Of a stretch of DNA of 64,000 nucleotides, positions 63,123-64,000 are shown one piece after another (the stretch's first letter is position 1; each line of letters begins with the position of its first letter). Made by a program: the position numbers and the translations under genes. The notes beneath the pieces were generated by a model that saw only the letters and a program-made list of their open reading frames with translations, had not been told where the DNA came from and made no database searches. The DNA lies in the NCBI GenBank assembly GCA_010645155.1, contig CM021321.1, positions 281,201 to 345,200 of the forward strand. Reading direction: 5' to 3'. The stretch is from Tigriopus japonicus (taxonomy: Eukaryota; Arthropoda; Copepoda; Harpacticoida; Harpacticidae).

Positions 63123-64000
63123 ACTGATGTTGGCAAAGTTGGTCTCCACATGAGTTGAAACTTCCAAATGAGCCGTCAATGAAACAAATCGGAGATTCGT
63201 CAATGTTATGTCCGAACTGGTTTTGTTTCTTTTCTGCAAACACCCTTTGTGTGGTTGTGAGTTGCCAACTTAGGAAGCATATCACCGTCTAGGCGCCCAA
63301 AATGCAGGCCCATTCAGGTGCCCTGAACGTGCCTCTGATCCTCTCTATCCTCTGAATACGCGTATTTGACAAGGAGAGCCCGTCAGTGAAGATGGAGTCC
63401 AACGAACAGATGTATGTGCGTAAAGTACAAGTGCACAAAGGCGAAATGATTGGATACTTCATGCTCTTATGTCATTTATGTACAGGTTTGTCCTGGTAGA
63501 TGGCGCTGCCAAACCTTACCTGCGTGAATGGATAACAAAGCCAAGACGCAGTTTTTCTATTAAGTTACAAGTGTTTAGTTAACAAAGGAATGGCCTTTGC
63601 CTACGCGCGAAGATAATGTTTGAAATGAAAAGCAGAAGCAAATAAATATTTTCAAAGATGAACTTGCAGCAAGAGAAAGAGTATTCAAAACTAAAACTTC
63701 GTGTTTGGTAAAAGTTTGCACTCCTTTTTCAAAACTCAGGTATGTTCATGCGTGTTCTCTTCTATCGTTATTCGTCCGTATTTCATACCGCAAAAGTGAA
63801 TCTTCAAGCCAATAAATGATATTAAATCGCCTTGAATATGTAAAAAGCATTTCTTTTTGATGAAAAGAGAACTGGAACTCCTTCTCTATAAGAGAGGTCC
63901 AAAGCAATCGACATCATAGTTCTTTACAGTACGCTTCGTTTTGACGTTTTGACTGGGAATAAATTGGAACATAACGGAGAAGCTACCATAATTTCTGATT
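63123..64000. other. region upstream of the six-cysteine protein gene
   Basis: No gene or repeat recognised. It contains a strong CTCF-like core TAGATGGCGCTG at about 63497-63508. The minus-strand promoter should lie here, but I see no clear core element. Confidence 0.45.

Noticed and set aside
1..64000. CRISPR arrays, operons, or a bacterial defence system
   Set aside because: No direct-repeat/spacer array and no prokaryotic gene organisation; spliced genes and animal transposons show eukaryotic DNA.

Overview
This is animal genomic DNA: long AT-rich introns, GT-AG splice sites, AATAAA signals, one cytosolic tRNA and many degraded DNA transposons, with no prokaryotic signals. A short interstitial TTAGG run, maT-type mariner elements and the gene set suggest an arthropod, perhaps a crustacean, but the species cannot be fixed from the sequence. 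I recognise three protein-coding genes.

(1) 807-3283 (+): a two-exon alpha-1,3-fucosyltransferase-like (GT10) type II Golgi protein of 413 aa, divergent at two conserved active-site motifs. (2) 8974-59627 (+): a 50.6 kb anoctamin/TMEM16 gene that most resembles vertebrate ANO7. I assembled 17 exons by hand. Every junction is GT-AG, every phase closes, and the product is 1071 aa with all six canonical Ca2+-binding residues. Exon 4 (108 bp, the conserved HAPW segment) lies alone between introns of 13.1 and 7.3 kb. (3) 63122-60244 (-): a two-exon secreted protein of 289 aa with a signal peptide, a probable GPI tail and two copies of an apparently duplicated six-cysteine module. I know no family for it. 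Genes 2 and 3 converge, and their poly(A) signals lie about 40 bp apart.

Mobile DNA fills the rest. At 3.9-6.0 kb a GC-rich maT (DD37D) mariner, complete to its TIRs and TA duplication but broken by a frameshift and a stop, sits inside the remains of an older mariner-like element. The anoctamin introns hold at least five non-autonomous hAT-type elements with terminal inverted repeats and 8-bp target duplications (four perfect, one 7/8), a TTTCGG-rich hAT-like family in three copies, a MITE family, several long fold-back elements, two LINE 3' ends, and a 30-bp minisatellite whose unit also occurs inverted about 340 bp away. A tRNA-Leu(CAG) gene lies in intron 3. Six matches to the fly-type CTCF core AGRKGGCGC are scattered through the window.

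The three genes have no evident shared pathway. They share a secretory/membrane theme: a Golgi glycosyltransferase, a polytopic membrane protein and a surface-anchored Cys-rich protein.
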